DNA from: Bacteroidota bacterium
GTDB lineage: Bacteria > Bacteroidota > Bacteroidia > Bacteroidales > Lentimicrobiaceae
Reading direction: 5' to 3'
Assembly (NCBI GenBank): GCA_023417935.1
Contig: JAEZDY010000042.1
Coordinates: 212,460 to 276,459 of the forward strand
Length of the DNA: 64,000 bases
Shown one piece after another: positions 26,645 to 35,636 of this stretch. The translations under genes and the position numbers were made by a program. How positions within the stretch are numbered: the stretch's first letter is position 1; each line of letters begins with the position of its first letter. The notes beneath the pieces are model-generated. The model worked only from the letters and a program-made list of their open reading frames with translations, was not told the origin of the DNA and did not search any database.

Positions 26645-26672
26645 AAAAGCCGTCAGAATTCTGACGGCTTTT
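26645..26672. terminator. Bidirectional terminator between the PLP enzyme gene and gcvP
   Basis: A perfect 28 bp palindrome: AAAAGCCGTCAGAA (26645-26658) and its complement (26659-26672), centred on GAATTC. A-run on one side and T-run on the other let it work for both convergent genes. Confidence 0.9.
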
Positions 26673-26731
26673 CTATTTTTATTCAATTGGCAGTTCGCCA
26701 GCTATTATTATCAATACTGAAAGATAAAAAA

Positions 26732-29629
26732 TTATACTGGTTGCTCTTGATAAGCTGAAATTGGTGCGCATGTACACATGAGATTCCTGTCGCCGTATGC
26801 ATCATCAACCCGTGTAACTGATGGCCAATATTTCTCTGTTTTATTACTCTTAACAGGGAATGCAGCCTTTTGCCTTGAATATGGCAAAGTCCAATCATCA
26901 GCAGTAACCATTGCGAGTGTGTGAGGTGCTTTCTTTATAACATTATTCTGGCGATCAGCTTCACCGCGTGCAATCTCATCAATTTCAGCGCGAATGGCTT
27001 CCATAGCTTCAACAAACCTGTCAAGTTCTTCAAGTGGTTCACTTTCAGTAGGCTCAACCATCAAAGTGCCATGAACAGGAAATGCGACTGTAGGAGCGTG
27101 AAAACCATAATCCATCAAACGTTTTGCGATGTCACCTACCTGAATATCGGCAGTTCGGCTAAATTCATTGCAATCAAGAATCATTTCATGAGCCACCCTG
27201 TCGTTCTTTCCTGTATACAGTATTTTGTAGTGTTTTGCTAATTTAACTTTAAGGTAGTTGGCATTCAGAATTGCAACTTTTGTTGCCTCAGTTAGTCCTT
27301 CGCCACCCAGTAGTTTTATATAACCATAGGAAATAGGCAATACTGATGCGCTTCCATAAGGTGCGGCAGCAACAGCGTTAATAGCTTTGTCTCCACCTAC
27401 TTTTTTAAGCGAATGACCGGGAAGGAACTCAACAAGATGACTTGCAACTCCTATAGGTCCAACACCGGGACCACCACCGCCATGAGGTATAGCAAATGTT
27501 TTATGAAGATTAAGGTGGCAAACATCAGCTCCAATAAACCCCGGACTGGTAAGTCCAACCTGGGCATTCATATTGGCACCATCCATATACACCTGTCCGC
27601 CATTTTCATGAATAATTGAAATTGCCTCACAAATACCTTCTTCAAACACACCATGTGTTGAAGGATATGTGATCATACAGGCTGATAGAGTATCTTTATA
27701 TTTAACAGCCTTCTCCCTTAGATCAACAAGATCAATATTGCCATTAGAATCGGATTTTACAACTACCACTGTCATTCCGGCCATTGCTGCACTGGCAGGG
27801 TTAGTACCATGGGCTGAAGCCGGAATAATGCATACATTACGGTGACCCTGATTATTATGACAATGATATGATCTGATTACCAACAACCCAGCATATTCAC
27901 CTGCAGCACCTGAGTTTGGCTGGAATGACATGGCTGCAAAGCCAGTTATTTCGCAAAGTGCTTTTTCAAGTTCGGCAATTAATAAAGTGTAACCCTCAGC
28001 CTGATCAGCAGGAGCAAAAGGATGCAAACCATTGAATTCTGCCCAGCTAAGTGAAAAAAGTTCTGCAGCTGCATTGAGCTTCATGGTACATGATCCCAGA
28101 GGAATCATTGCCTTATTCAAAGAAAGATCCTTTATTTCAAGGTTTTTAATAAAACGCATCATTGCAGTTTCTGAGTGATAGCTGCTAAATACTTTATCTT
28201 TCAGGAAATGGCTTGTACGCTTTAATTGTGAAGGTAATGAATGCTGTCCCTGGCATCTTTCAGTAATTACTATATCGGGATTGAACTCTTTACGGGCAGC
28301 AGAAGCAAATATGTGTACCAATGTTTTAAGATCTTCGAGGTTAGTTGTCTCATCTAAACTGATACCAACAATCCTGTCAGAGAAATATCTGAAATTGATT
28401 TGATTTTCAAGAGCAAGCTTCTTGAACTCAGCCATACGTACTCCCTCAGGAACTGCTATACGCACTGTGTCGAAGAAAGTTGAGTTTAATTGCTTATAGC
28501 CATATTTTGCAACTTCTGATGACAGCAATGTAGTTAAAGTATTAATCCTGCAAGCTATTTGTTTTATGCCAATAGGACCATGATATACACCATACATAGC
28601 AGACATTATTGCCAATAAAGCCTGGGCAGTACAAATATTTGAGGTAGCTCTTTCTCTTTTTATATGCTGCTCACGGGTTTGTAAGGCCATTCTTAAAGCC
28701 CTGTTGCCTTGGGCATCAACAGAAACACCTATTATTCTACCAGGAATCGTACGTTTAAATTCTTCGCGTGTAGCAAAATACCCCGCATGTGGACCTCCAT
28801 AACCTAATGGTAATCCAAATCTTTGATTTGAACCGACCACTACATCGGCACCCCATTCACCCGGAGGTGTAAGAATAGCAAGGCTCATCAGGTCAGCAGC
28901 TACAGCTACCATTACACCTGCACTATGAGCTTTTTCTGTGAATGACCTGAAATCATATATTTCACCGGTTTCATCGGGATATTGAATAATCGCACCAAAG
29001 AAGCTCTGATCAAATTCTATAGATTCATGATCTCCCATCACAAGTTCAATTCCTAAAGGAACTGATCGGGTCATTAATACATCTATTGTTTGGGGAAAGA
29101 GTTTTTCCGATACAAAGAATTTTACGGAATTAGATTTCACTGCTTCCCTGGAACGAGAGTTATAAAGCATGATCATTGCTTCTGCAGCTGAAGTAGATTC
29201 ATCGAGCAACGAGGCATTGGCTATAGGTAAACCAGTAAGATCAGAAATCATTGTCTGGTATATGAGAAGTGCTTCTAAACGACCTTGCGATATTTCAGCC
29301 TGATACGGGGTGTAGGATGTATACCATCCCGGATTTTCCAGAATGTTACGCTGAATCACACCCGGCAGGATACATGGATAATAGCCCAGGCCAATGTATG
29401 ATTTGAATATCTTATTCCTGGCTCCAAGCTCCTTTAGATGAGATATGTATTCCCATTCGTTCATTCCCGCAGGAAGATTAAGAGGTTTTGGTAGCCGAAT
29501 AGTTGATGGCACTGTTTCATTGATCAGTGAGTCGAGATCTGACACTCCAATAACTTCAAGCATTTTAGCGACTTCATTATCCCTTGGGCCATTGTGCCGA
29601 TTAATGAAATCATTAGTTAGTTTTGACAT
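26732..29629 (-). CDS. gcvP: Glycine dehydrogenase (decarboxylating), P-protein of the glycine cleavage system
   Basis: A 965-residue single-chain P-protein, in contrast to the split GcvPA/GcvPB of many Firmicutes. It decarboxylates glycine and passes the aminomethyl group to lipoyl GcvH. The N-terminal half has FINRHNGPRDNEVAKML and the GCLYPCILPG-like block YIGLGYYPCILPGVIQRN; the C-terminal half carries the PLP lysine in HLNLHKTFAIPHGGGGPG and the motif PLGSCTMKLNAAAE. The last residues are LMCTCAPISAYQEQPV. gcvT and gcvH are not in the window; lpdA, the L-protein candidate, lies 2.5 kb downstream. A -7 box TATCTTTG lies 45 bp upstream of the start. Confidence 0.97.
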   Translation of the reverse strand: MSKLTNDFINRHNGPRDNEVAKMLEVIGVSDLDSLINETVPSTIRLPKPLNLPAGMNEWEYISHLKELGARNKIFKSYIGLGYYPCILPGVIQRNILENPGWYTSYTPYQAEISQGRLEALLIYQTMISDLTGLPIANASLLDESTSAAEAMIMLYNSRSREAVKSNSVKFFVSEKLFPQTIDVLMTRSVPLGIELVMGDHESIEFDQSFFGAIIQYPDETGEIYDFRSFTEKAHSAGVMVAVAADLMSLAILTPPGEWGADVVVGSNQRFGLPLGYGGPHAGYFATREEFKRTIPGRIIGVSVDAQGNRALRMALQTREQHIKRERATSNICTAQALLAIMSAMYGVYHGPIGIKQIACRINTLTTLLSSEVAKYGYKQLNSTFFDTVRIAVPEGVRMAEFKKLALENQINFRYFSDRIVGISLDETTNLEDLKTLVHIFASAARKEFNPDIVITERCQGQHSLPSQLKRTSHFLKDKVFSSYHSETAMMRFIKNLEIKDLSLNKAMIPLGSCTMKLNAAAELFSLSWAEFNGLHPFAPADQAEGYTLLIAELEKALCEITGFAAMSFQPNSGAAGEYAGLLVIRSYHCHNNQGHRNVCIIPASAHGTNPASAAMAGMTVVVVKSDSNGNIDLVDLREKAVKYKDTLSACMITYPSTHGVFEEGICEAISIIHENGGQVYMDGANMNAQVGLTSPGFIGADVCHLNLHKTFAIPHGGGGPGVGPIGVASHLVEFLPGHSLKKVGGDKAINAVAAAPYGSASVLPISYGYIKLLGGEGLTEATKVAILNANYLKVKLAKHYKILYTGKNDRVAHEMILDCNEFSRTADIQVGDIAKRLMDYGFHAPTVAFPVHGTLMVEPTESEPLEELDRFVEAMEAIRAEIDEIARGEADRQNNVIKKAPHTLAMVTADDWTLPYSRQKAAFPVKSNKTEKYWPSVTRVDDAYGDRNLMCTCAPISAYQEQPV

Positions 29630-29673
29630 GGTTGATCTGATTATGCAAAGTGGTGGAAAACTTAATTTTGTGG

Positions 29674-29681
29674 CAAAGATA
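29674..29681 (-). promoter_or_regulatory. -7 box of gcvP
   Basis: TATCTTTG on the minus strand (29681-29674) fits TAnnTTTG and lies 45 bp before the ATG. No good TTTG is visible at 19-21 bp spacing. I found no glycine riboswitch in the short leader. Confidence 0.45.
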
Positions 29682-29836
29682 AATATTATAGACCAAAGGG
29701 AAAATTTTACAAGGTAAACTTTTTAACTTGTAAAGAACTGTATATCAAGTTATAGGGATTATTTTATTGAACGGTTGATAACTTTTTACCTTGCAACATT
29801 TCTATTTAATGCTCAATGGGGAAATTAAATTTTCTA

Positions 29837-29868
29837 TTTGCATTTATTCTTTAAATCTTGTAGGTTTG
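29837..29868 (+). promoter_or_regulatory. Full-consensus Bacteroidetes promoter of the unknown gene at 29892
   Basis: TTTG (29837-29840), exactly 20 bp, TAGGTTTG (29861-29868). Transcription would start near 29875, 17 nt before the ATG at 29892. This excludes an upstream in-frame ATG at 29838 as start. Confidence 0.82.
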
Positions 29869-29891
29869 TCCTAACCAAATATTTCTTAAAC

Positions 29892-30680
29892 ATGAGCCAT
29901 AAATATTATCTTTATCTTTCTATGACACCAGAAGCACTTATTGCTTCTATGTTACCTCCTGAGGAGTTTGGAGTATACTATGCTGTTGGTACCAATAAAC
30001 GAACACAAGGTCAGGCTTTTTTCTTTGAAATCGAACCCGGCTTTAAAAGCGATTATTTTAATATGGAGAGTATTGAAACCCGCTGTGTGCCTCATGTTGA
30101 CGGGAAACCAAAACGATCAGTTTATCTTTCGACCTATCGGGTACTTGAGAATATACCATTAAGTGCTTTTAAAAATCTATATTTAACTACTGCCGACGGT
30201 AAGGTACTTGAACTCACTAAATCAGATTTCATTCCTGAAACTGCAGCAACCCTGCACTTCTATCAGCAGTTATGCCCTGTAACACCTCGTGTAGTAAGTA
30301 AACTTGATCCGGTAAAATATACTGAATGGGTAACGAATAGTAAAAATCCTATATACTTCCCAAAAATTGTTTTTGTTGAGTTAATACTGAACCGTCTTGC
30401 TGAAGATCCAATAGCCGCCCCGGTAGGTAACTTGCCATACTCAAATAAAGATCACCTGCGCGATTGCCTTATTGGCCTGCACATGGGTTATGAAAAGCCT
30501 ACAAAAACTGTTAATCGCTTTTATCAGGGTGATGTATTATACCGTACTGTAAAGAATGGCTTCTTTGTAGGATCAAATGAAGGTTACATTTTCTACAAGT
30601 TCCCTGAAACTGATGAACTTCAGAAGCATTATTACCCATGGTGGCGATCAGCACTGAATCTTGAATTCCAGGAGAAGTAA
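29892..30680 (+). CDS. Conserved-looking cytoplasmic protein of unknown function
   Basis: 262 residues from ATG 29892 (MSHKYYLYLSMTPEALIASM); the start is fixed by the promoter just before it. I do not recognise the family. There is no signal peptide or membrane segment. The N-terminal half (EEFGVYYAVGTNKRTQGQAFFFEI, given here in part) describes a beta-rich domain; a second half from about residue 165 has LNRLAEDP, DHLRDCLIGLHMGYE and VKNGFFVGSNEGYIFYKFPE. The codon use and composition match the neighbouring core genes. It stands alone between divergent gcvP and convergent hppA, and ends in a bidirectional terminator. Confidence 0.75.
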   Translation: MSHKYYLYLSMTPEALIASMLPPEEFGVYYAVGTNKRTQGQAFFFEIEPGFKSDYFNMESIETRCVPHVDGKPKRSVYLSTYRVLENIPLSAFKNLYLTTADGKVLELTKSDFIPETAATLHFYQQLCPVTPRVVSKLDPVKYTEWVTNSKNPIYFPKIVFVELILNRLAEDPIAAPVGNLPYSNKDHLRDCLIGLHMGYEKPTKTVNRFYQGDVLYRTVKNGFFVGSNEGYIFYKFPETDELQKHYYPWWRSALNLEFQEK

Positions 30681-30693
30681 TTAAGTCAAAAAG

Positions 30694-30724
30694 AAAAAGG
30701 GTTGAAGTTACTTCAACCCTTTTT
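30694..30724. terminator. Bidirectional terminator between the unknown gene and hppA
   Basis: AAAAAGGGTTGAAGT (30694-30708) and ACTTCAACCCTTTTT (30710-30724) form a perfect 15 bp inverted repeat about a single central T, with an A-run and a T-run at the two ends. It lies 14 bp after one stop and 33 bp after the other. Confidence 0.9.
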
Positions 30725-30756
30725 TATGACTACTTATTCGTACGCACCAGGAATGT

Positions 30757-33141
30757 TTAGATTAATTTCTTAATTCTCATTCCATAGAACGATCTGTAAA
30801 CAAAGAATAATCCGATAACAAAGAATACTGCCCCTAATATTGAAGAATAATCAGTTGAACCTGTAAGGTTAGCTGATTGGCTCATCTTTACGGCAATTTC
30901 AACAGCAAGTAAACCAAATAATGTTGAAAATTTAATAATCGGATTCAACGCAACTGATGAAGTGTCTTTATAAGGATCACCTACTGTATCTCCAATTACT
31001 GTAGCATCATGAAGCGGAGTGTTTTTCTCTTTAAGGTCAACTTCCACAACTTTTTTAGCATTATCCCATGCACCACCTGCATTGGCCATATACATAGCTT
31101 GGAACAAGCCAAATACTGCAATAGAGATCAGGTATGATACAAAGAAATTCGGATCAAAGAATGCAAAAGCGAGGGTCAGGGAGAATATAACGCCAAAAAT
31201 ATTCCACATACCTGCCTGGGCATACTGTGTGCAAATCTTTACAACAGCTTTTGAGTCCTCAATACTTGCTTCAGCTTTATCAAGTTGTATATTTCTTTTT
31301 ATGAATTCAACCGCACGGTATGCGCCTGTAGTTACAGCCTGAATAGAAGCACCGGAGAACCAAAATACAACAGCACCACCTGTGATGAAGCCTAATAGAA
31401 CAGGAGCATCGGTAAGACTGAGATGAAGCAAACCTAATTGTTCAAGTAGCAGGATGATGGCAAAAATCATGGTGGTAGCACCAATAACGGCAGTTCCTAT
31501 TAATACAGGCTTTGCAGTTGCCTTGAAGGTATTACCCGCTGAGTCATTTGCTTCAAGGAAATGTTTTCCCTGGATAAAGTCAGGTTTAAAACCAAAATCT
31601 TTATTAATCTCATCTTCAATACCTGGAATACGCTCAATTTGTGAAAGTTCAAAAACTGATTGCGCATTGTCAGTAACAGGGCCATAACTGTCAACAGCAA
31701 TAGTAACAGGTCCCATCCCAAGGAATCCAAAGGCAACAAGACCAAAGGAAAAAATAGCAGGATAGGTCATAATATCACCTAATCCCATTGTTGAAACGCC
31801 GAAAGCTGCTGCCATCAAACCAACAATAACCATTCCTTTCCAAAAAGCGCTGAAATTTCCTGCAACAATACCTGAAAGGATTGTTAGTGATGCACCGCCT
31901 TCTCTTGAAGCAGTAACAATTTCATTAACGTGCCGTGACTTGGAACTTGTAAAAGCTTTGGTGAATTCAGGAATAACAGCAGCTGCAAGTGTGCCTAAAC
32001 TGATAATACTGGCAAGTTTCCACCATAAACCAGCGGCCATATCTCCAATCATTATGTAACTTACAATGTAGGTAACAATAATTGAAACGATTGATGTAAT
32101 CCAAACGAGTGATGTGAGAGGTGCTTCGAAATCAAAATCAATCTTGTTGCTGTAACGGGCTTTTGAAATAACCTGATTGATAGCATACGAGAAGATAGAT
32201 GTGAACACCATTAATATACGCATTGCAAAAATCCATACAATAAGAGTGGCTTGCAGGTCAAGACCTATAGCCAGCACGATAAAAGAGATAAGAGCAACAC
32301 CGGTAACACCATATGTTTCAAAACCATCGGCTGTAGGACCAACACTATCACCTGCATTATCACCAACACAGTCAGCAATAACGCCGGGATTACGAGGATC
32401 ATCTTCACCAATTGCGAAAACAATCTTCATCAAATCTGCTCCAATGTCAGCAATTTTTGTAAAGATACCACCGGCAATACGTAGTGCTGAAGCACCAAGT
32501 GATTCACCAATCGCGAATCCAACAAAACAAGCGCCTGCACTTTCACCAGGAACGAAAAGCAGGATGAAAATCATCATAATGAGCTCAACTGTAATCAGAA
32601 GAACTCCAACACTCATACCTGCCTGAAGGGGAATGGAAACAACACTCCATGGTTTTGATTTCAATGAAGCAAAACTGGTTCGGCTATTTGCCAGGGTATT
32701 TATCCTGATGCCAAACCAGGCAACCCCATAAGAACCAAGGATTCCAAGAACTGACCATAATAAGACTAACATTACTCTGTCGAACTCCATATGATTAAGT
32801 CCGTAGAAATAATAGAAAATGGCCGAACCAATGATTAAGAATAAGATAATGAGGAATTTACCTTGCTGATACATGTAGGTTTTACATGTTTCATAGATGA
32901 TATGTGACACCGACAACATTGAATGATGTGAGGGTAACTTCTTAATACGGATGAATTGCCATAAGCCAAACAACATACCAAGCACAATAATGAATATGCC
33001 CCATGTAAGCAGGGAATGTCCATCCATACCCAGGTTTTTAAAATAACTGGTGCTTAAATCAGGAATCGGGAGGTCAGCTTCACTGGCAAATGCAATAAAA
33101 GGTAAAACACTCAGGGTTAAAATAGAAATCAATTTCTTCAT
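30757..33141 (-). CDS. hppA: Membrane-bound ion-pumping pyrophosphatase
   Basis: 794 residues with about 15-16 membrane helices; it couples PPi hydrolysis to export of H+ and/or Na+. The N-terminus (MKKLISILTLSVLPFIAFAS) resembles a signal peptide. Catalytic motifs: ADIGADLMKIVFAIGEDD, PRNPGVIADCVGDNAGDSVG, SREGGASLTILSG, and DNAQSVFEL. The loop that reports K+ dependence reads GNTFKATAKP, with lysine where K+-dependent enzymes have alanine, which points to K+ independence. The GPTADGFETYG form differs from plant-type proton pumps and is known from Bacteroidetes/Chlorobi-type enzymes, including Na+-related ones. The ion transported cannot be decided by eye. Confidence 0.93.
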   Translation of the reverse strand: MKKLISILTLSVLPFIAFASEADLPIPDLSTSYFKNLGMDGHSLLTWGIFIIVLGMLFGLWQFIRIKKLPSHHSMLSVSHIIYETCKTYMYQQGKFLIILFLIIGSAIFYYFYGLNHMEFDRVMLVLLWSVLGILGSYGVAWFGIRINTLANSRTSFASLKSKPWSVVSIPLQAGMSVGVLLITVELIMMIFILLFVPGESAGACFVGFAIGESLGASALRIAGGIFTKIADIGADLMKIVFAIGEDDPRNPGVIADCVGDNAGDSVGPTADGFETYGVTGVALISFIVLAIGLDLQATLIVWIFAMRILMVFTSIFSYAINQVISKARYSNKIDFDFEAPLTSLVWITSIVSIIVTYIVSYIMIGDMAAGLWWKLASIISLGTLAAAVIPEFTKAFTSSKSRHVNEIVTASREGGASLTILSGIVAGNFSAFWKGMVIVGLMAAAFGVSTMGLGDIMTYPAIFSFGLVAFGFLGMGPVTIAVDSYGPVTDNAQSVFELSQIERIPGIEDEINKDFGFKPDFIQGKHFLEANDSAGNTFKATAKPVLIGTAVIGATTMIFAIILLLEQLGLLHLSLTDAPVLLGFITGGAVVFWFSGASIQAVTTGAYRAVEFIKRNIQLDKAEASIEDSKAVVKICTQYAQAGMWNIFGVIFSLTLAFAFFDPNFFVSYLISIAVFGLFQAMYMANAGGAWDNAKKVVEVDLKEKNTPLHDATVIGDTVGDPYKDTSSVALNPIIKFSTLFGLLAVEIAVKMSQSANLTGSTDYSSILGAVFFVIGLFFVYRSFYGMRIKKLI

Positions 33142-33186
33142 AAAGAGGAATTTGGGTTTTTGGATATGATAATTACAAACATTTCA

Positions 33187-33217
33187 CAAAAATATAGAAG
33201 TAATGGTAAATTCCAAT
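33187..33217 (-). promoter_or_regulatory. hppA promoter
   Basis: Minus strand: TATTTTTG (33194-33187) as the -7 box, with ATTG (33217-33214) 19 bp upstream. The ATG follows 45 bp later. The remainder of the 305 bp gap to 33446 is AT-rich; I found no consensus box for the plus-strand genes in it. Confidence 0.55.
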
Positions 33218-33446
33218 AGTATAGTTCAACCATTTATCAACAAAAAGAGCTTATTGATAACTGATTAGCAAAAGAAATGTTCGCTGAATTGCCTGATATT
33301 AAAGAATATTTTGCCATTTTCGCAAACGTTTGCACTGGCAAATGTTTATTAACTAAAGATCACTTTTTTTTAGTTGAGAGGAAAATTAAAGAAAATTGAA
33401 CCTTTAGCAGCTATTTTATTGTTAATTTTATCACCTTAAATAAAAC

Positions 33447-34040
33447 ATGACCGGGATGGAGAAAATTCCGTTAAAATTGCTTGGAATGATTAACAGCCAG
33501 TCGCAGAGTGGTGCATACACTCTTATACTAGGTGAAACAGATGGCAAACGCAGGCTCCCGATACTAATTAATACTTTTGAAGCTCAGGCTATTCTGTTCC
33601 ATATTGAACAGATTAAGATCCCGCGACCGCTTACCCATGATCTTTTCAAGAACTTTTCTGACACTTTTGGTATTGAATTTCGTGAAGTAATCATAAGTAA
33701 ATTTGCTCAAGGTATCTTTTATGCCACTTTAGTTTGTTCTGATGGCATTGATATTAAAGAGATTGATTCCCGAACTTCTGACGCAATTGCTCTTGCTGTT
33801 AGATTTAATTGCCCAATTTATACATACGAAGCAGTATTAACCGGAGCTGGGGTATCAGTTGAAGAGGAACCTGATATTGATCAGCTTGCTACCGGGGGTG
33901 TAGATGTTGATGACGAGTTTGATTATAATAAATTTTCAATTGGTGAGCTCGAGCAGATGATGCACGAAGCTATTGAACATGAAGAATATGAAAAAGCTTC
34001 GCAACTGCGTGATGTGATTCGTAAGCGAAAATCTTCCTAA
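33447..34040 (+). CDS. Bifunctional nuclease family protein with C-terminal UVR motif
   Basis: 197 residues. Residues 5-125 are the BFN (DUF151) domain: IPLKLLGMINSQSQSGAYTLIL, LPILINTFEAQAI, DLFKNFSDTFGIEF, and RTSDAIALAVRFNCPIY. Plant and Thermotoga members have nuclease or unknown activity. An acidic linker (EEEPDIDQL...DVDDEFDYN) leads to a UVR-type helix pair, LEQMMHEAIEHEEYEKASQ, LRDVIRKRK, as in UvrB/UvrC. This fusion is common in Bacteroidetes. It is followed 18 bp later by a nucleoside transporter in the same direction, so the pair is probably an operon. Alternative start: ATG 33456. Confidence 0.87.
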   Translation: MTGMEKIPLKLLGMINSQSQSGAYTLILGETDGKRRLPILINTFEAQAILFHIEQIKIPRPLTHDLFKNFSDTFGIEFREVIISKFAQGIFYATLVCSDGIDIKEIDSRTSDAIALAVRFNCPIYTYEAVLTGAGVSVEEEPDIDQLATGGVDVDDEFDYNKFSIGELEQMMHEAIEHEEYEKASQLRDVIRKRKSS

Positions 34041-34058
34041 CAACCTTTCAAACCATTT

Positions 34059-35522
34059 ATGACTAAAAAAAGTATTTTGGCGACAATCATTATGTTGTTT
34101 TTGTCGCCGCTTTTGTTTGCACAAGCCGATACTCTTTTAATTCAGGCTGACAGTGCTATAGCTGATACAATTGCACAAACCACAGTTAAAATGGCAAATA
34201 TTCATGCCGTAAGTGATAGTGGAACGGGTATTACATTGATGGGCTTATTAAGAGGTTTGCTTGGTTTATGCAGCCTAATACTGATTGCCTGGATTTTTAG
34301 CTCTAACCGAAAAGCAATTGCATGGAAAGTGGTTATTATAGGATTAATAATTCAAATTACCCTGGCAGCTGGAATATTATATCTGGGACCAGTACGCTAT
34401 GTGTTCGAGTTTGTAGGTAAGATATTTGTTTCAATACTCGATTTTACTAAGGCTGGTAGTGTTTTCTTACTAGGAGGTCTAATGAATTCAGAAACTTATG
34501 GATTTATTTTTGCCTTCCAGGTTCTGCCAACAATCATCTTTTTCTCCGCACTTACCAGTTTGTTGTTTTATCTTGGTATCATACAGAAGATAGTATATGC
34601 CCTGGCATGGCTAATGACGAAGGCTTTGAAGATATCCGGTGCTGAGAGTTTATCGGTTGCAGGAAATATATTCCTTGGTCAAACCGAAGCACCGCTTATG
34701 ATAAAAGCCTATCTGGAAAAGATGAACCGGTCAGAAATACTTTTAGTGATGATAGGTGGGATGGCTACTCTAGCAGGAGGTGTACTGGCCGCATACATAA
34801 GTTTTTTGGGAGGTAATGATCCTGTTCAAAGATTACTTTTTGCCAAGCATCTTTTAGCGGCATCAGTTATGGCTGCCCCGGGTGCTGTTATAATTTCAAA
34901 GATTCTTGTGCCGCAAACCGAAGCTTTCAGCAGTAATATAGAAATTACTAAAGATAAGGTGGGAAGTAATGTACTTGATGCAATTTCCAATGGAACAACT
35001 GAAGGTTTAAAACTTGCTGTTAATGTTGCTGCAATGTTATTGGTATTCATAGCCTTCATAGCCTTTGTTAATTTCTTGTTGCTCAAAACAGGAAGTCTTT
35101 TTAATCTTAATGAAACAGTGGCATCTATGACAAATGGTCAATATACAGTGCTATCATTGCAAGTTATACTGGGATATTTGTTTGCTCCTCTTATGTGGCT
35201 TATAGGTGTGGCAGGTAACGATATAATAATGATTGGTCAGCTACTGGGTGAAAAGATAATAATGACCGAATTTATTGGTTACGTGAGTCTGGCTGATTTA
35301 AAGGAAACTGCGAGGTTAACAAACCCTAAGAGTATAATTATGGCTACCTATATGTTGTGTGGATTTGCCAACTTTGCTTCAATAGGTATTCAAATAGGGG
35401 GAATTGGGTCTTTAGCTCCGGGGAAAAGGGTACTACTATCACAGTTTGGTATGAAAGCCCTGCTAGGTGGAACCCTTGCATCATTGTTATCTGCAACAAT
35501 CATTGGTGTTATCCTGGGATAA
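34059..35522 (+). CDS. Concentrative nucleoside transporter (NupC/CNT family) with an exported N-terminal extension
   Basis: 487 residues. CNT transporters import nucleosides with H+ or Na+. Family motifs are visible: AGSVFLLGG, VLPTIIFFSALTSLLFYLGI, GNIFLGQTEAPLMIKAYLEKM, GGMATLAGGVLAAYI, HLLAASVMAAPGAV and MCGFANFASIGIQIGGIG-like LCGFANFASIGIQIGG. The N-terminus is unusual: a signal-peptide-like segment (MTKKSILATIIMLFLSPLLF, then AQADT) and about 45 polar residues precede the first transporter helix, as often in Bacteroidetes CNTs. Co-transcription with the BFN nuclease suggests nucleic-acid salvage, but that is inference. Confidence 0.9.
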   Translation: MTKKSILATIIMLFLSPLLFAQADTLLIQADSAIADTIAQTTVKMANIHAVSDSGTGITLMGLLRGLLGLCSLILIAWIFSSNRKAIAWKVVIIGLIIQITLAAGILYLGPVRYVFEFVGKIFVSILDFTKAGSVFLLGGLMNSETYGFIFAFQVLPTIIFFSALTSLLFYLGIIQKIVYALAWLMTKALKISGAESLSVAGNIFLGQTEAPLMIKAYLEKMNRSEILLVMIGGMATLAGGVLAAYISFLGGNDPVQRLLFAKHLLAASVMAAPGAVIISKILVPQTEAFSSNIEITKDKVGSNVLDAISNGTTEGLKLAVNVAAMLLVFIAFIAFVNFLLLKTGSLFNLNETVASMTNGQYTVLSLQVILGYLFAPLMWLIGVAGNDIIMIGQLLGEKIIMTEFIGYVSLADLKETARLTNPKSIIMATYMLCGFANFASIGIQIGGIGSLAPGKRVLLSQFGMKALLGGTLASLLSATIIGVILG

Positions 35523-35571
35523 AAGGTCACTTCCACTATGTGCCACTCTAGTATGCTATCATTAAAAGAAA

Positions 35572-35595
35572 AGAGCTCCTGATAGCAGGAGCTCT
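35572..35595 (-). terminator. Terminator of the triple-repeat protein gene
   Basis: AGAGCTCCTG (35572-35581) and CAGGAGCTCT (35586-35595) form a 10 bp perfect stem around ATAG. The minus strand continues TTTCTTTTAATG, so it works for the minus gene ending at 35637. It may also slow the convergent transporter transcript. Confidence 0.8.
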
Positions 35596-35636
35596 GAAGA
35601 GCAATTTGAGATTTTCAAGTTCACCAAAAACTTTAA

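Noticed and set aside
32177..32626. 149-codon open frame on the plus strand
   Set aside because: It lies wholly antisense to hppA, is biased to Thr/Ile/Ser/Pro as expected of a shadow frame, and has no promoter. The same applies to 46984-47388, 49392-49805, 62377-62778 and other long antisense frames.
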